A stretch of DNA of 64,000 nucleotides from Nocardia speluncae NBRC 108251 (GCF_001613245.1 NZ_BDBZ01000008.1:1-64000); one strand, 5' to 3'. Counted from the stretch's first letter, positions 26,273 through 35,635 are shown. Numbers and translations: made by a program. The notes: a model not told the origin generated them from the sequence alone.

Positions 26273-28518
26273 CGGGCGGGTTCTCCTCGTGGGGTGTCGT
26301 GGTGCGGTACTTCCTGTTCGGCGTGCAGCGGGCGGCGGCCGCCGAAACCGGGCAGCAGGCTGTGCCCGCGCGAACTCAGCACAGTCTGGACCAGACCCGC
26401 GGCGAGAACGGCACTGACCACCGCGAAACCCTTCCAGTAATCGGTCGGCAGCAGTACTCCGCCGGCGCCGCCGACCACCCAGCTCAGCTGCAGCACGGTT
26501 TCCGAGCGGCCGAACCCGGACGCGATCGATTCCGGCGGCAGATCGTCCTGGATGGAAGCATCGAGCGAAACCTTGGCCAGTGCGCTGGCGCCCGCCGCGA
26601 CCAGTGCGGCCAGCGCCGCCCCGAGCAGGTTGCCCAGAATCAGCGCGACCGTCGCGACGGTCGTGCAGGCCAGGGTGCAGTTCACCACGATCAGTGTCGG
26701 CCGGCCCAGCCGCAGCCGGGCGCCGGTGGCGTTACCGGCGAAGTTGCCGACCGCCGCCGCCGCGCCGACCAGCCCGAGCATCGCGGCCTGCTGCACCGGG
26801 CGGTGTTCGGTGGCCTTGGCCACGAAGGCGATGTAGAAGGTCAGGAACCCGGTGAGTACCCGGATACTGCCGTTGCCCCACAACCCGGTGACCACCGCAC
26901 GACCCAGTGGTTGCCGGCGTTTGCGGGGCGGTATCGCGGATTCGCGGCCGGAATGCAGCACTTCGGTCTGCGGGTCGTCGCCGTGATAGCTCAGCGTCGT
27001 GGGGACCTCGCCCTCGGTGATCTCCACCCAGCGCGGGATCTTCCAGCTCAGATAGGCGCCGCCCAGTGCGATACCGGTGGCCAGGATCAAGGCCCCGGTC
27101 GAACCGGTGAGCGCGGCGGTGGCCGCGGCGATCCCGCCGGCTCCCAAGGTTCCGCCGACCAAACCGAACACGGTCAGCCGGGAATTGGTGCGGACCAGGT
27201 CGATATCCGGTGGTAGTACTCGTGGTGTGACCGCGCTTTTGAGTACGGCGAACGATTTGCTGAGCACCATCATGCACAGGGCCAGTGGATACAGCACCCA
27301 GCTGTCGAAACTGAAGATCAACACCACCGCCACGACCGCGCGGGCCGCGAACGAAGCCGCCAGCGCCAAGCGGCGGCCGGTCTGCAACCGGTCCAGCGCG
27401 GGCCCGATGAGCGGCGCGATGAGCGCGAACGGCGCGATGGTGATCAGCAGATACAGCGCGACCTTCGATTTGCTCTCCGCGGTGGCGCTGGCGAAGAACA
27501 GGGTATTGGCCAGCGCCACCGCGATAGCCGCGTCCAGTGCGAAATTTGCCATCGTGGCGTAAGTGAGTGCGGTGAGTCCCGATTTGTCCGCCCCGTCGGC
27601 CTCCGCAGCACGCCGGAAGGTGGCGATACCTTTCCCGGTGAGCTCGCGACCGCGCATCGCCGCCACGCGGGTGACGGTGAGTTTGCGGGGCACATGCCTG
27701 CCCTCGGCGTCGTCCTCGGCGTCGAAGTCCTCGCTGCGGTACTCCTTCGTGGGCTCGCCGGCGCCGGGGCGCTCGGACCTGGGCCCATACGGTTCGCCCG
27801 GTGTCCAGCGGTCACGTCCGGTGGCATCCAGTGGGCCGGGCCTGCTCCCCGTGCCGAGGTCGGCCGGTGTGTACGAAGTGGCACCAGCGGCGAAGTGCTC
27901 GGTCTTACCGGCCCGCGGCTCGGATTCGGTTCCACGCCGATAGCCGGCGCGGTCCGCGGAATCACCGGCCCGCGCGCCCGGCGCGTCGGCCCGCCGACCC
28001 GGCCGCCACTCGGGTGCACCTCCACCGGTACCAGGCCGGACCCCGCGTGCGCTGGAACCGGCGCCCGGCGCCGTCCGGTGCGGTCCGGCGGAATCCCGGC
28101 GGCCGTCTCGTTGCGGTGCCGCATCGGCCCGCGTGGACCCGGTTCTGCCGGTCTCGGCGGCCTCGGGCCCGCCGACCCGCTGCGCCGGCCCCCGCGACCC
28201 GCCCAGCGCGCCGAAGACCCGGGCGAAACGGCTCATTCGCCCCGGCGCGGCCGGTTCGCCGGACGCCGGGAGGACCGAGCCGGCCTCGCGCGGCACCGAT
28301 ATGTCGTGGCCACGCGCGGGATCGGGATCGTCCAGCGGAAGCGGCCGGGTCGGCGGCGGGGTCGGTCGGGTGTTGCCGGGGTCGGGTTCGCGATGGCGGC
28401 GGTGTGGCACGTTCGGCGGGGGGTAGCGGTCGAAACCTGGATGCCGCTGGGGTGGCGGTGACTCGCCGGCGGGCCACTGACCGCGATCGGAACCGGAGGG
28501 CTCGCGGGAAGTGGGCAC
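26269..28518 (-). CDS. MFS transporter with a long disordered N-terminal domain
   Basis: A 749-residue protein. Residues 1 to about 290 are low-complexity, rich in Arg, Pro, Gly and Asp, with no predicted fold. The rest is a 12-helix major facilitator core starting near LTALTYATMANFALDAAIAVAL, with PLIGPALDRLQTGRR as the loop between helices 2 and 3. The mycobacterial homologue Rv0876c has a much shorter tail. The GTG at 28518 has CAGAAT 6 nt upstream, so the long start may be real. An internal start nearer the first helix cannot be excluded. Substrate unknown. Confidence 0.8.
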   Translation of the reverse strand: MPTSREPSGSDRGQWPAGESPPPQRHPGFDRYPPPNVPHRRHREPDPGNTRPTPPPTRPLPLDDPDPARGHDISVPREAGSVLPASGEPAAPGRMSRFARVFGALGGSRGPAQRVGGPEAAETGRTGSTRADAAPQRDGRRDSAGPHRTAPGAGSSARGVRPGTGGGAPEWRPGRRADAPGARAGDSADRAGYRRGTESEPRAGKTEHFAAGATSYTPADLGTGSRPGPLDATGRDRWTPGEPYGPRSERPGAGEPTKEYRSEDFDAEDDAEGRHVPRKLTVTRVAAMRGRELTGKGIATFRRAAEADGADKSGLTALTYATMANFALDAAIAVALANTLFFASATAESKSKVALYLLITIAPFALIAPLIGPALDRLQTGRRLALAASFAARAVVAVVLIFSFDSWVLYPLALCMMVLSKSFAVLKSAVTPRVLPPDIDLVRTNSRLTVFGLVGGTLGAGGIAAATAALTGSTGALILATGIALGGAYLSWKIPRWVEITEGEVPTTLSYHGDDPQTEVLHSGRESAIPPRKRRQPLGRAVVTGLWGNGSIRVLTGFLTFYIAFVAKATEHRPVQQAAMLGLVGAAAAVGNFAGNATGARLRLGRPTLIVVNCTLACTTVATVALILGNLLGAALAALVAAGASALAKVSLDASIQDDLPPESIASGFGRSETVLQLSWVVGGAGGVLLPTDYWKGFAVVSAVLAAGLVQTVLSSRGHSLLPGFGGRRPLHAEQEVPHHDTPRGEPAR

Positions 28519-28610
28519 TCCTCAATTCTGGCCCACGGCGACCGCGGCGAAACCCCGCCCTGTTCAGGCGGGCCGAAAAGTGAGCTGTATCGCTTCCGTG
28601 CCGGGCGGTA

Positions 28611-29384
28611 TCAGGCCGGTACGAACCGGACCTCGAAGGTCGTCGGCCAGTACTTTCCGGTGATCAGGAAACGATCGGTGCCCGGGATCTGCGCGATGCC
28701 GTTGAGGACATCGGTGCCCGCACGCTGGTCCGCCGGCAGCAACTCGGCCGCATCGATCACCGACAGGACACGCCCGGTGTCCGGATCGATCCGCAGGATC
28801 TGATCGGTGGGCCAGGCGTTGGCGTAGACCGAACCGTCCTCGGCGCATTCCAGTTCGTTCAGACGGGTATCGGTATGGCTGGTCAGCGCGATCGAACCGG
28901 TGACGGCGAAGGTGACCGGATCGCGGAAGGTGAGCGTCGCGGATCCGTCGCTCATCACCAGCCGCCCCTCCTGGTGGCACAACCCCCATCCCTCACCCCG
29001 GTACGGGACCCGCTGTTTTTCGGCCAGCGTGTGCGGGTCGCGGGCGAAGGCGACCCCTTCCTGCCAGGTGAGCTGCCACAGAGTGTCGCCGGCGAGTGTT
29101 ATGCCCTCCCCGAAGAAAGGCGGCGGCAACTCGACGCGCGCCAGCTCCGCACCGCTGGCCCGATCGATACTGCGCACATCGGACTGCCCGACCATGCCGG
29201 TGCCCTCGTACAGGACCGTGCCGTCGATTTCGAGGCCCTGAGTGAAGGCCCCCGGATCGTGTGGATGGGTGGCGATCACCTCGAGAGTGCGGTGTTCAGC
29301 GGCATCGTCGGCGTTTGCGCAGGCGCCCGGCACGAGCAGGCAGATCAGCGCGGTGCCGACCCAGGTACGCCGAGTGTGCTTCAT
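28611..29384 (-). CDS. Glutaminyl-peptide cyclotransferase (secreted)
   Basis: Converts N-terminal glutamine of peptides to pyroglutamate with release of ammonia. The 257-residue product has a signal sequence and a five-bladed beta-propeller with FTQGLEIDGTVLYEGTG, GEGWGLCHQ, LNELECAEDGSVYANAWPTD and DVLNGIAQIP, the family's repeated core. The cleavage region VPGACANAD contains a Cys, but PGAC is a poor lipobox, so it may be secreted rather than lipid-anchored. ATG start at 29384, 17 bp from the divergent DUF3027 gene, so the two share a very compact promoter region. Confidence 0.85.
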   Translation of the reverse strand: MKHTRRTWVGTALICLLVPGACANADDAAEHRTLEVIATHPHDPGAFTQGLEIDGTVLYEGTGMVGQSDVRSIDRASGAELARVELPPPFFGEGITLAGDTLWQLTWQEGVAFARDPHTLAEKQRVPYRGEGWGLCHQEGRLVMSDGSATLTFRDPVTFAVTGSIALTSHTDTRLNELECAEDGSVYANAWPTDQILRIDPDTGRVLSVIDAAELLPADQRAGTDVLNGIAQIPGTDRFLITGKYWPTTFEVRFVPA

Positions 29385-29401
29385 ACGGCAAAATGTAGAC
29401 C

Positions 29402-30319
29402 GTGAGCGCAGTATCTGTATCGGACACCGACGTACGGTCGATTCTGGCCGGGGCCGTCGACTTGGCTCGTCGTGCGCTCCTGGAGCTGGAACCCTCCGGG
29501 GTCGGCGCGCATGTCGGCGTCCGCGCCGAGGACGAATATGCCGCCACGCACTGCTTCGAGGCGACGCTGCCCGGCTACCACGGCTGGCAATGGGCTGTGG
29601 TGGTCGCTGCGGCTCCGGACACCGACCGGGTCACGGTGAGCGAATCCGCGCTGCTGCCCGGCCCCGACGCGTTGATCGCGCCGGAATTCGTGCCGTGGGA
29701 GCAGCGCGTCCGCCCGGGTGATCTCGCCCCCGGGGATCTGCTCGCACCACCGGCGGACGACCCGCGCCTGGTACCCGGTTACACCGCGACCGGTGATCCG
29801 GAGATCGACGAGGTGGCTTGCCAGATCGGTCTGGGGCGCAGACAGGTCCTCGGCCTGGAGGGCCGCCTGGAGGCCGCGCAGCGCTGGTACGAGGAGTACG
29901 GCCCGGACACTGATATGGCCAGGGCCGCGCCCGCATCCTGCGAGAGCTGCGGTTTCTACGTTCCGCTCGCCGGTGCGCTACACGCCGCCTTCGGTGTCTG
30001 CGCCAATCCCATGGGTGCCGACGGTCATGTCGTGCACATGGGCTACGGCTGTGGAGCCCATTCGGAGACGCCGCTGCCGTCCGGAGCCGGGTCGCCGCTG
30101 TACGAGGCCTACGACGATGCCGCGGTGGAGGTCTACCCGGCCGAATCGCCGAAACCTGCCGCGGCCGGATCGGCACCCGCTGCCGAGACGGCGGTAGCCG
30201 CGGAATCTGCGGCCTCGGGCGCGACCACGGAAGAGTCGACCGCCACTACCGAACCGTCGAGTCCTGGCCGGTCCGAGACCGCAGGTAGCGAACCGGGGAG
30301 CGCGACCGGCGCCCAGTAA
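29402..30319 (+). CDS. DUF3027 family protein
   Basis: A 305-residue cytoplasmic protein. The conserved part (about 1-235) has ATHCFEATLPGYHGWQWAV, FVPWEQRVRPGDLAPGDLL and a Cys-rich segment, CESCGFYVP...CANPMGADG...GCGAH, that may bind metal. About 70 residues of Ala/Glu/Ser/Thr-rich tail follow. This fits the actinobacterial DUF3027 family; function unknown. GTG start with a CAAAAT box 7 nt upstream. No operon partner downstream within 460 bp. Confidence 0.78.
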   Translation: MSAVSVSDTDVRSILAGAVDLARRALLELEPSGVGAHVGVRAEDEYAATHCFEATLPGYHGWQWAVVVAAAPDTDRVTVSESALLPGPDALIAPEFVPWEQRVRPGDLAPGDLLAPPADDPRLVPGYTATGDPEIDEVACQIGLGRRQVLGLEGRLEAAQRWYEEYGPDTDMARAAPASCESCGFYVPLAGALHAAFGVCANPMGADGHVVHMGYGCGAHSETPLPSGAGSPLYEAYDDAAVEVYPAESPKPAAAGSAPAAETAVAAESAASGATTEESTATTEPSSPGRSETAGSEPGSATGAQ

Positions 30320-30788
30320 CGCAATTCGACTCTCGGTGCCGGTGCGGAAACCGGCGCGACCCCGTGCCCACAGCCGACGTAGCGCCGGAACCGGACGGGG
30401 AAGCCGAGTTCGTCGGCCCGAGTGTGGAGGCCGCGGTGGCGGAGGAGGCGAGAAATCGCAGCCCACGACTCCAGGCGCTCCGGAGGTGGCAGCCGCGCGC
30501 CGGGCGGGGTCTGCCGGATGGGCTTCGCGGATGTATGCCGAGCTCTCCCCGTCGGATGCGCGCCATACTCATCGGCGCAGTGGTTGCCCTGCACCGCAGA
30601 ATACTCGGCCCGGTAGGCGGCCTTGCGTCGATGCCGGGGCGTCCTATCGGAACGGATGTAACTGATGTTGTGCGTGAATAGTGCTGGGCGACAGCGATAA
30701 TGATGGACAACCCGCTCGAGTGCGGGTCGGGCCGAACCGGCCGAGGCGTGGGTTCGGCCGAAGGTTCGCGGCGACGTACGCTGTGGCG
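30320..30788. other. Intergenic region before the sacsin-like ATPase gene
   Basis: About 470 bp. Open frames are present on both strands, but they lack ribosome sites and have unnatural composition (long Arg/Pro runs). The only supported element is the -10 box TACGCT at 30777-30782, 6 nt before the GTG at 30789. Confidence 0.5.
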
Positions 30789-33635
30789 GTGAGCGAGACC
30801 GGTGCGGTGGGCGATATGAGCGGATCGGCGTCTTCGTCCGCGGAGCACGACTCCGCCGACCCGTTCGGCACCGTGCAGCTTCGCGCCGGAGTGCTCGCGG
30901 CCTGGCGGGATTCGCCGACCCGGTTGCGTGAGGACGCGGCGGCCGAAGCTGATCTGGTGCGCGCCGGTTACCGCGACCGGCTGCTCACCGAGCTGGCGCA
31001 GAACGCCGCGGATGCCGCGGCGGCCGCGGGGGTGCCGGGCCGGATCGTGGTGCAGAGCAGTGATCGGACGCTGTCGATTGCCAATACCGGCGCCCCGCTG
31101 GACCTGGCGGGTGTGCACGCCCTGACCGCGCTGCGTTCCTCCGGGAAAACCGGGGGTACCGGGGAAGTGGGGCGGTTCGGGGTCGGTTTCACCGCGGTGC
31201 TCACGGTGAGTGAGGAGATCGAGTTCCGGTCGACCAGCGGATCGCTGCGGTTCTCCCGGGAGGACACCCGCGCCGAGCTCGCGGCCGCGGGCGTCACCGT
31301 TCCGGAGACGGAGGGCGGGTTTGCGCCACCGGTGTTGAGGCTGGCCTGGCCGCACGCCGCGGCACCGGGTGCCGGCGCGGACAGTGAAATCGTGCTGCGG
31401 CTGCGACCGGATATCGACCGGGCGGCGCTGCTGGAATCCATGCGCGCCGAGGCGGTGGATCTGCTGTTGGAGCTGCCCGCCCTGAACGAGATCCGGATCG
31501 AGGATTTCCCGGTTCGGTCCACGGTCCGGGATATGGGCGAGACAGGGTTACGCGAGATCCGGATCGACGTGGCCGGAGCCGAAGAGGTCTGGTGGGAGTA
31601 CCGGACGGCGCGTGCGCGCTGGCTGGTACCGGTACGCGACGGCCGGCCCGTCGCCGCGCGAGCCGATGTGCTGCGCGCCCCCACCCGCTCCGACGAGGAA
31701 CTGACGTTACCGGCGCTGCTGATCGCCGATATCCCCATGCAACCCGACCGCCGCCGGGTCCTTCCCGGCGCCCGGCTGCGCGAACTGGCCACCGGGTACG
31801 CCGATTTCGCGCGTGCGCTGCCGCCCGCATCGCGCCCGGTGTTGATCCCCGCCCCGGGGTTCGCGCGTAGCGAGGTGGACGGGCTGCTGCGGGAGTCGAT
31901 TCTGGAGGAGTTGCGCGACAACCCCTGGCTTCCGGTTTTCGCGGCCGAACCCGCGGCGGACCGATCCGACGAGCGGGTGGCGGCACCCACCCGCACCAGC
32001 GTTTTCCCCGGCCTCACCGCCGAACTGGCCGAACTGCTCGGTGATGTGCTCGATCCACTGCTGATCCCGGACCTGTCCGGCACGCGCTACGCGGATGTCT
32101 TGGCGACAGTGGGGGTGCACCGGATCGGTTCGGCGCGCGTCGCGGAACTGTCCGCGGGCCTGGATCGACCACCGTCGTGGTGGTCCGCCCTGTACACCGC
32201 GCTCGAACCTTTCGTCACCGACCAGTTGGCGGTCGAGGAACTCGGTGCCCTGGCGGTACCGCTGGCCGACGGCCGAACGGTCACCGGCCCGCGCACAGTG
32301 CTGCTGGACGACGAACTTGCCGCGCTCGCAGATCCGGTACCCGTGCACTGGGCGCGGCTGGTGCATCCCGCGGCGGCGCACCCGCTGCTGGCTCGGCTCG
32401 GTGCCCGGCGGGCAACGCCCGCCGATCTGCTTGCGGACCCTGCGTTACAGGCGGAACTGACCGATCATCCCGGCGACCCGGACACGGTCGAGTCCGTATT
32501 ACGACTGGCGGCGATGGCCGATACGGCCGCCTTACCGCCCTGGCTGGGGATGCTCGAACTCCCGGACAGCGAGGGCGGTACCCGACCGGCCGACGAACTG
32601 CTGCTGCCCGATGCCCCATTGATCGAATTGCTGGTACCTGATTCGCCGTTCGGGGTCGTGGCCACCGCGGTGGTCGAGGAATACGGCGCGGGCGCCTTAC
32701 AAGCGATCGGGGTCGGCTGGGATTTCGGGATCGTCACCGAAACCGACCCCACCGGACCCGACCATCATCTCGACGACGAGGAAACCTGGTGGGCCGGGCT
32801 TTCCGAGGACCCGCCGGAGCTGACAGCGGTACGCGATCTGGACCTGGTGGACGATGCCGGCTGGCCGGAGGCACTGTGGCGGTTGCTGTCCGACGAGCGG
32901 ACCCGGCCGCTGCTGGGTGACACCGACGGATACACCGCGTGGTGGTTGCGCAGGTACGCGCGGATCGACGGGGTCGCACTGGGCGGCTACCGGCACCCGG
33001 CCGAGACCGAATTCGCGGGGCTGCTCCCGGAACTGCCGATCACCGGGTTGTCCGGCCCGGACCTGGACGCGCTCGGCGGCTGCCTGGCCGACCCCGCTGC
33101 CCTCGACCTCACGCTCGCCACAATGCTGCTCGAAGCGTTGGCGGATCCGGCGAAGACACCGGCTGCGGAAGTGGTTGCCCGGGTACACGCACGGCTCGGC
33201 GCGGCGGTACACCGGCTCGATATCACCGCCCTGGACCCACCCGATCGGGTACGTGCACTGTCGGGCGCGGTGATCGACGCCGGGGACGCGCTCGTGCTCG
33301 ACAAGCCGTGGTTCGGTTTGGCGGTCCCCCCGGACCGGCTGGTCGTCGCCGATCCCGAGACGGCGGCGGATCTGTCGATGCTCCTGGATCTTGCTTCGGT
33401 CTCGGAAGAGGTGGATGCAGAAGTGCTCGACGCGGGCCACGAAACCGACTGGGATCGGGAACCGCTCGGCGTGGTCCTGCGCCGGATGTTCACGCTTGCG
33501 CCGCAGCCGGGCACACTGCGGGTGCACGACGACCTACGGGTCCGGCTTTCGGGGGCGGTGACGCGGACGGTGCGGGTTCCGTGGTGGCAGGACGGCGATA
33601 CAGTGCATGTGCTGCGGCCGGGGCCGGCGCACTGA
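30789..33635 (+). CDS. Sacsin-like GHKL ATPase (large)
   Basis: A 948-residue protein with an N-terminal Hsp90/sacsin-type ATP-binding domain. The N-box is ELAQNAADA (68-76), which supplies the metal and ATP contacts, the G1-like segment is IANTGAPLD, and the lid motif is GEVGRFGVGF (about 125-134). The remaining 700 residues are acidic and Leu/Asp/Pro-rich with no familiar domain, no membrane segment and no signal peptide. Actinobacterial genomes often carry one copy annotated as sacsin N-terminal or Hsp90-like ATPase; its client is unknown. I start it at the GTG at 30789 because TACGCT lies 6 nt upstream; the frame is open from 30681. Confidence 0.82.
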   Translation: MSETGAVGDMSGSASSSAEHDSADPFGTVQLRAGVLAAWRDSPTRLREDAAAEADLVRAGYRDRLLTELAQNAADAAAAAGVPGRIVVQSSDRTLSIANTGAPLDLAGVHALTALRSSGKTGGTGEVGRFGVGFTAVLTVSEEIEFRSTSGSLRFSREDTRAELAAAGVTVPETEGGFAPPVLRLAWPHAAAPGAGADSEIVLRLRPDIDRAALLESMRAEAVDLLLELPALNEIRIEDFPVRSTVRDMGETGLREIRIDVAGAEEVWWEYRTARARWLVPVRDGRPVAARADVLRAPTRSDEELTLPALLIADIPMQPDRRRVLPGARLRELATGYADFARALPPASRPVLIPAPGFARSEVDGLLRESILEELRDNPWLPVFAAEPAADRSDERVAAPTRTSVFPGLTAELAELLGDVLDPLLIPDLSGTRYADVLATVGVHRIGSARVAELSAGLDRPPSWWSALYTALEPFVTDQLAVEELGALAVPLADGRTVTGPRTVLLDDELAALADPVPVHWARLVHPAAAHPLLARLGARRATPADLLADPALQAELTDHPGDPDTVESVLRLAAMADTAALPPWLGMLELPDSEGGTRPADELLLPDAPLIELLVPDSPFGVVATAVVEEYGAGALQAIGVGWDFGIVTETDPTGPDHHLDDEETWWAGLSEDPPELTAVRDLDLVDDAGWPEALWRLLSDERTRPLLGDTDGYTAWWLRRYARIDGVALGGYRHPAETEFAGLLPELPITGLSGPDLDALGGCLADPAALDLTLATMLLEALADPAKTPAAEVVARVHARLGAAVHRLDITALDPPDRVRALSGAVIDAGDALVLDKPWFGLAVPPDRLVVADPETAADLSMLLDLASVSEEVDAEVLDAGHETDWDREPLGVVLRRMFTLAPQPGTLRVHDDLRVRLSGAVTRTVRVPWWQDGDTVHVLRPGPAH

Positions 33636-33651
33636 GCGCGGACGCCGGGTG

Positions 33652-34278
33652 TCAGTCCGCCTGTTCGGCGAGCGCACGGGCCAGTAGATCGAGCTGAGTG
33701 CGCACACTTTCGCTGTCGTCGTCGACCAGCCAGCGCAGGACGATACCGTCGATGGCGCTCAGCGTGAACCGGGACAGCTGCCGTACCGGAACCTTCCAGG
33801 TGCTGCCCGTCGCGTCGCGGGCATGGTCGAGAATATCGGCGACCGTGGAATCGTTGAATTCGTACTGTTCCCGTGCGATCGCCAGTTTGGCGGGCGTCTG
33901 CTCGCCCTCCCGTAAGGCGTAGGTGGTGGTCTCGTAGGTAAGCAGCTGACGCTCGGGGGTGGCCTCGATATTCAGCCACATGAGTTCCAGCCCGGCGCGC
34001 AGCAGATCGCGCAGTGCGGTGGTGCCGCTTCCGGCCTGCTGCCAGACGGATTCGTTGGCGTCCACTGAATCGCGCAGCTCCATCGACAGCGCCTTGACCA
34101 ATTCGGTCATCAGCGCGTCTTTGTTCTCGAAGCAGTAATGCACCACACCTAGCGATACGCCCGCCGCTTGGGCGACATCACGGGTAGTGACACCCGCGAC
34201 CCCCTTTTTCTCGGCAAGGCCGATCGCGGCCTCGATAAGGTGGGCCCGTCGTTCTTCGACGCTCAATCGGGAGGACAC
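33652..34278 (-). CDS. TetR-family transcriptional regulator
   Basis: A 208-residue repressor with an N-terminal helix-turn-helix: LSVEERRAHLIEAAIGLAEKKG, then VTTRDVAQAAGVSLGVVHYCFENKDAL. The ligand domain contains WLNIEATPERQLLTYE and ends LARALAEQAD. The GTG at 34278 begins at the usual distance from the first helix; the frame is open for 110 more codons upstream that look non-coding. A TTGACT lies about 24 bp before the start, so the message may be leaderless. Convergent with the sacsin-like gene; a regulatory target is not evident. Confidence 0.82.
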   Translation of the reverse strand: MSSRLSVEERRAHLIEAAIGLAEKKGVAGVTTRDVAQAAGVSLGVVHYCFENKDALMTELVKALSMELRDSVDANESVWQQAGSGTTALRDLLRAGLELMWLNIEATPERQLLTYETTTYALREGEQTPAKLAIAREQYEFNDSTVADILDHARDATGSTWKVPVRQLSRFTLSAIDGIVLRWLVDDDSESVRTQLDLLARALAEQAD

Positions 34279-34403
34279 ACGAGCGAGTTTGGCGGTCCGG
34301 GTCCCAACAGTCAATTCCCCGTCGCGGTCTACGGGACCCCGTCCGGCCCGGCGCACCGACAGCCGGTGCGGCCCCGCTGCCTCGGATAATGCGCGGCCGA
34401 TGC

Positions 34404-34643
34404 TCACAATCCCGTCTGCGCGCCCTTGTCGCCGCGGCGGGCGCCCCGGCGCTGTACGACGAAGATCGTGTAGCCGAGCAGGCCGACGGCCAGACCCATC
34501 AGGCATACCGGCCGCGCAGTCTCCCAGCGGTCGCCGCCGAGCCAGACGACCACGGTGGCGATCGCGAACAATACGGAGCCCAGCGCGAGCACCGGGCGAG
34601 GGTCGGTCAGCCACGATGGGAACTGCGGGAGCCGGGCATTCAC
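34404..34643 (-). CDS. DUF2530 small membrane protein
   Basis: A 79-residue protein with two membrane helices, PVLALGSVLFAIATVVVWL and CLMGLAVGLLGYTIFVV, and a basic tail (RRGARRGDKG). It matches the DUF2530 family, which in mycobacteria (Rv0879c) sits divergent from a marR gene as here. GTG start at 34643 with TACGCT 6 nt upstream, so probably leaderless. Function unknown. Confidence 0.75.
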   Translation of the reverse strand: MNARLPQFPSWLTDPRPVLALGSVLFAIATVVVWLGGDRWETARPVCLMGLAVGLLGYTIFVVQRRGARRGDKGAQTGL

Positions 34644-34688
34644 CTGATCAGCGTAACCGCAGTACGCGCGCCGATTCGACGCGTGTCA

Positions 34689-34712
34689 CGTATCGTTCAC
34701 ATTGTGAATACG
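34689..34712. promoter_or_regulatory. MarR autoregulatory operator and divergent promoter
   Basis: TTCAC-att-GTGAA (34697-34709), framed by GTAT and ATAC, forms a palindrome that covers the marR start codon. The marR -10 box TATCGT (34691-34696) is 7 nt before the GTG. The divergent DUF2530 -10 is only 36 bp away, so one bound dimer could control both genes. Confidence 0.6.
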
Positions 34713-35141
34713 GACTCGGATGTACGGGCGCTGGCCAGCGACCTCTCGCTGGCGGTGGTGCGTTTGACCCGGCATCTGCGGGGGCGGCGTGCGGAATCGC
34801 AGATATCGCTGACCCAGCTCTCGGTTCTGGCCACCCTCGCCAACGAGGGTGCCATGACGCCCGGTTCACTCGCCGCGAAGGAACGGGTCCAGCCGCCGTC
34901 GATGACGCGGGTGATCGCCTCGCTCACCGATCTGGGGCTGGTGGATCGCGACCCGCATCCGACCGACGGCCGGCAGATCATTGTCTCGCTGTCCCGGGTC
35001 GGGCATACGCTGCTCGCCGAGGAGCGCAGCGCCCGGGAAGCCTGGATGAGTGACCGGCTCGCGGACCTGGATCCCGATCAGCGTGCCGTACTCGAACAGG
35101 CCGTATCGATTCTCAACCAGATCGTCGCCGACTCCGAATAA
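34704..35141 (+). CDS. MarR-family transcriptional regulator
   Basis: A 145-residue winged-helix regulator. The DNA-binding core is ISLTQLSVLATLANEGAMTPGSLAAKERVQPPSMTRVIASL (quoted here only in part as LAAKERVQPPSMTRVI), with the wing DRDPHPTDGRQIIVSLS. It belongs to the mycobacterial Rv0880 branch by sequence and by position next to DUF2530 and the SPOUT methyltransferase. The GTG at 34704 sits inside its own probable operator. Its TAA is directly adjacent to the stop of the convergent yccF-like gene (no base between). Confidence 0.87.
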   Translation: MNTDSDVRALASDLSLAVVRLTRHLRGRRAESQISLTQLSVLATLANEGAMTPGSLAAKERVQPPSMTRVIASLTDLGLVDRDPHPTDGRQIIVSLSRVGHTLLAEERSAREAWMSDRLADLDPDQRAVLEQAVSILNQIVADSE

Positions 35142-35558
35142 TCAGTGGGCGGCACCGTAGCTCGCCCCGAAGGGCTGGTCGCTGTCGACTATCTCGCGGC
35201 CGAGGGGGAACAGGGCCAGCGGGATGAGTTTGAGGTTCGCCCAGGCGAACGGGATTCCGACGATGGTGACGGCGAGCGCGATGCTGGTGCCGAGGTGCCC
35301 CAGCGCCAACCACCAGCCGGCGACCACGAACCAGATGATGTTGCCGAGCAGGGCGCCCGCGCCGGCTCCCGGCTTCTCGACGGTGGTGCGGCCGAACGGC
35401 CACAGCATGTAGAGAGCATTGCGCATCGCCGCGACCCCGAACGGGATCGTGATGATGAGGACGAAACAGATCAGGGCAGCGACGAAATATCCCAGCGCCA
35501 TCCAGAAACCGCACAGGATCAGCCAGAGGATATTGAGCAGCAACTGGATCGGCTTCAT
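35142..35558 (-). CDS. YccF-domain membrane protein
   Basis: A 138-residue protein with a duplicated YccF repeat: LLNILWLILCGFWMALGYFV and NIIWFVVAGWWLALGHLG each begin a two-helix unit followed by an IP-FG/IPFAW turn (TIPFGVAAMRNA, GIPFAWANLKLIPLAL). The ATG at 35558 is the natural start. YccF proteins are inner-membrane proteins of unknown role. Divergent from the methyltransferase gene. Confidence 0.85.
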   Translation of the reverse strand: MKPIQLLLNILWLILCGFWMALGYFVAALICFVLIITIPFGVAAMRNALYMLWPFGRTTVEKPGAGAGALLGNIIWFVVAGWWLALGHLGTSIALAVTIVGIPFAWANLKLIPLALFPLGREIVDSDQPFGASYGAAH

Positions 35559-35635
35559 ACGTCAAGCATGCCCGAGCGACGCGATATCCGCACCCAGAGC
35601 GCGGCCCGGGTGGCGCGGCTTGGCAGGATAGGTGC

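Noticed and set aside
30133..30681. Frames on both strands in the spacer before the sacsin-like gene
   Set aside because: No ribosome site, unnatural Arg/Pro runs, and overlap with the end of the DUF3027 gene.
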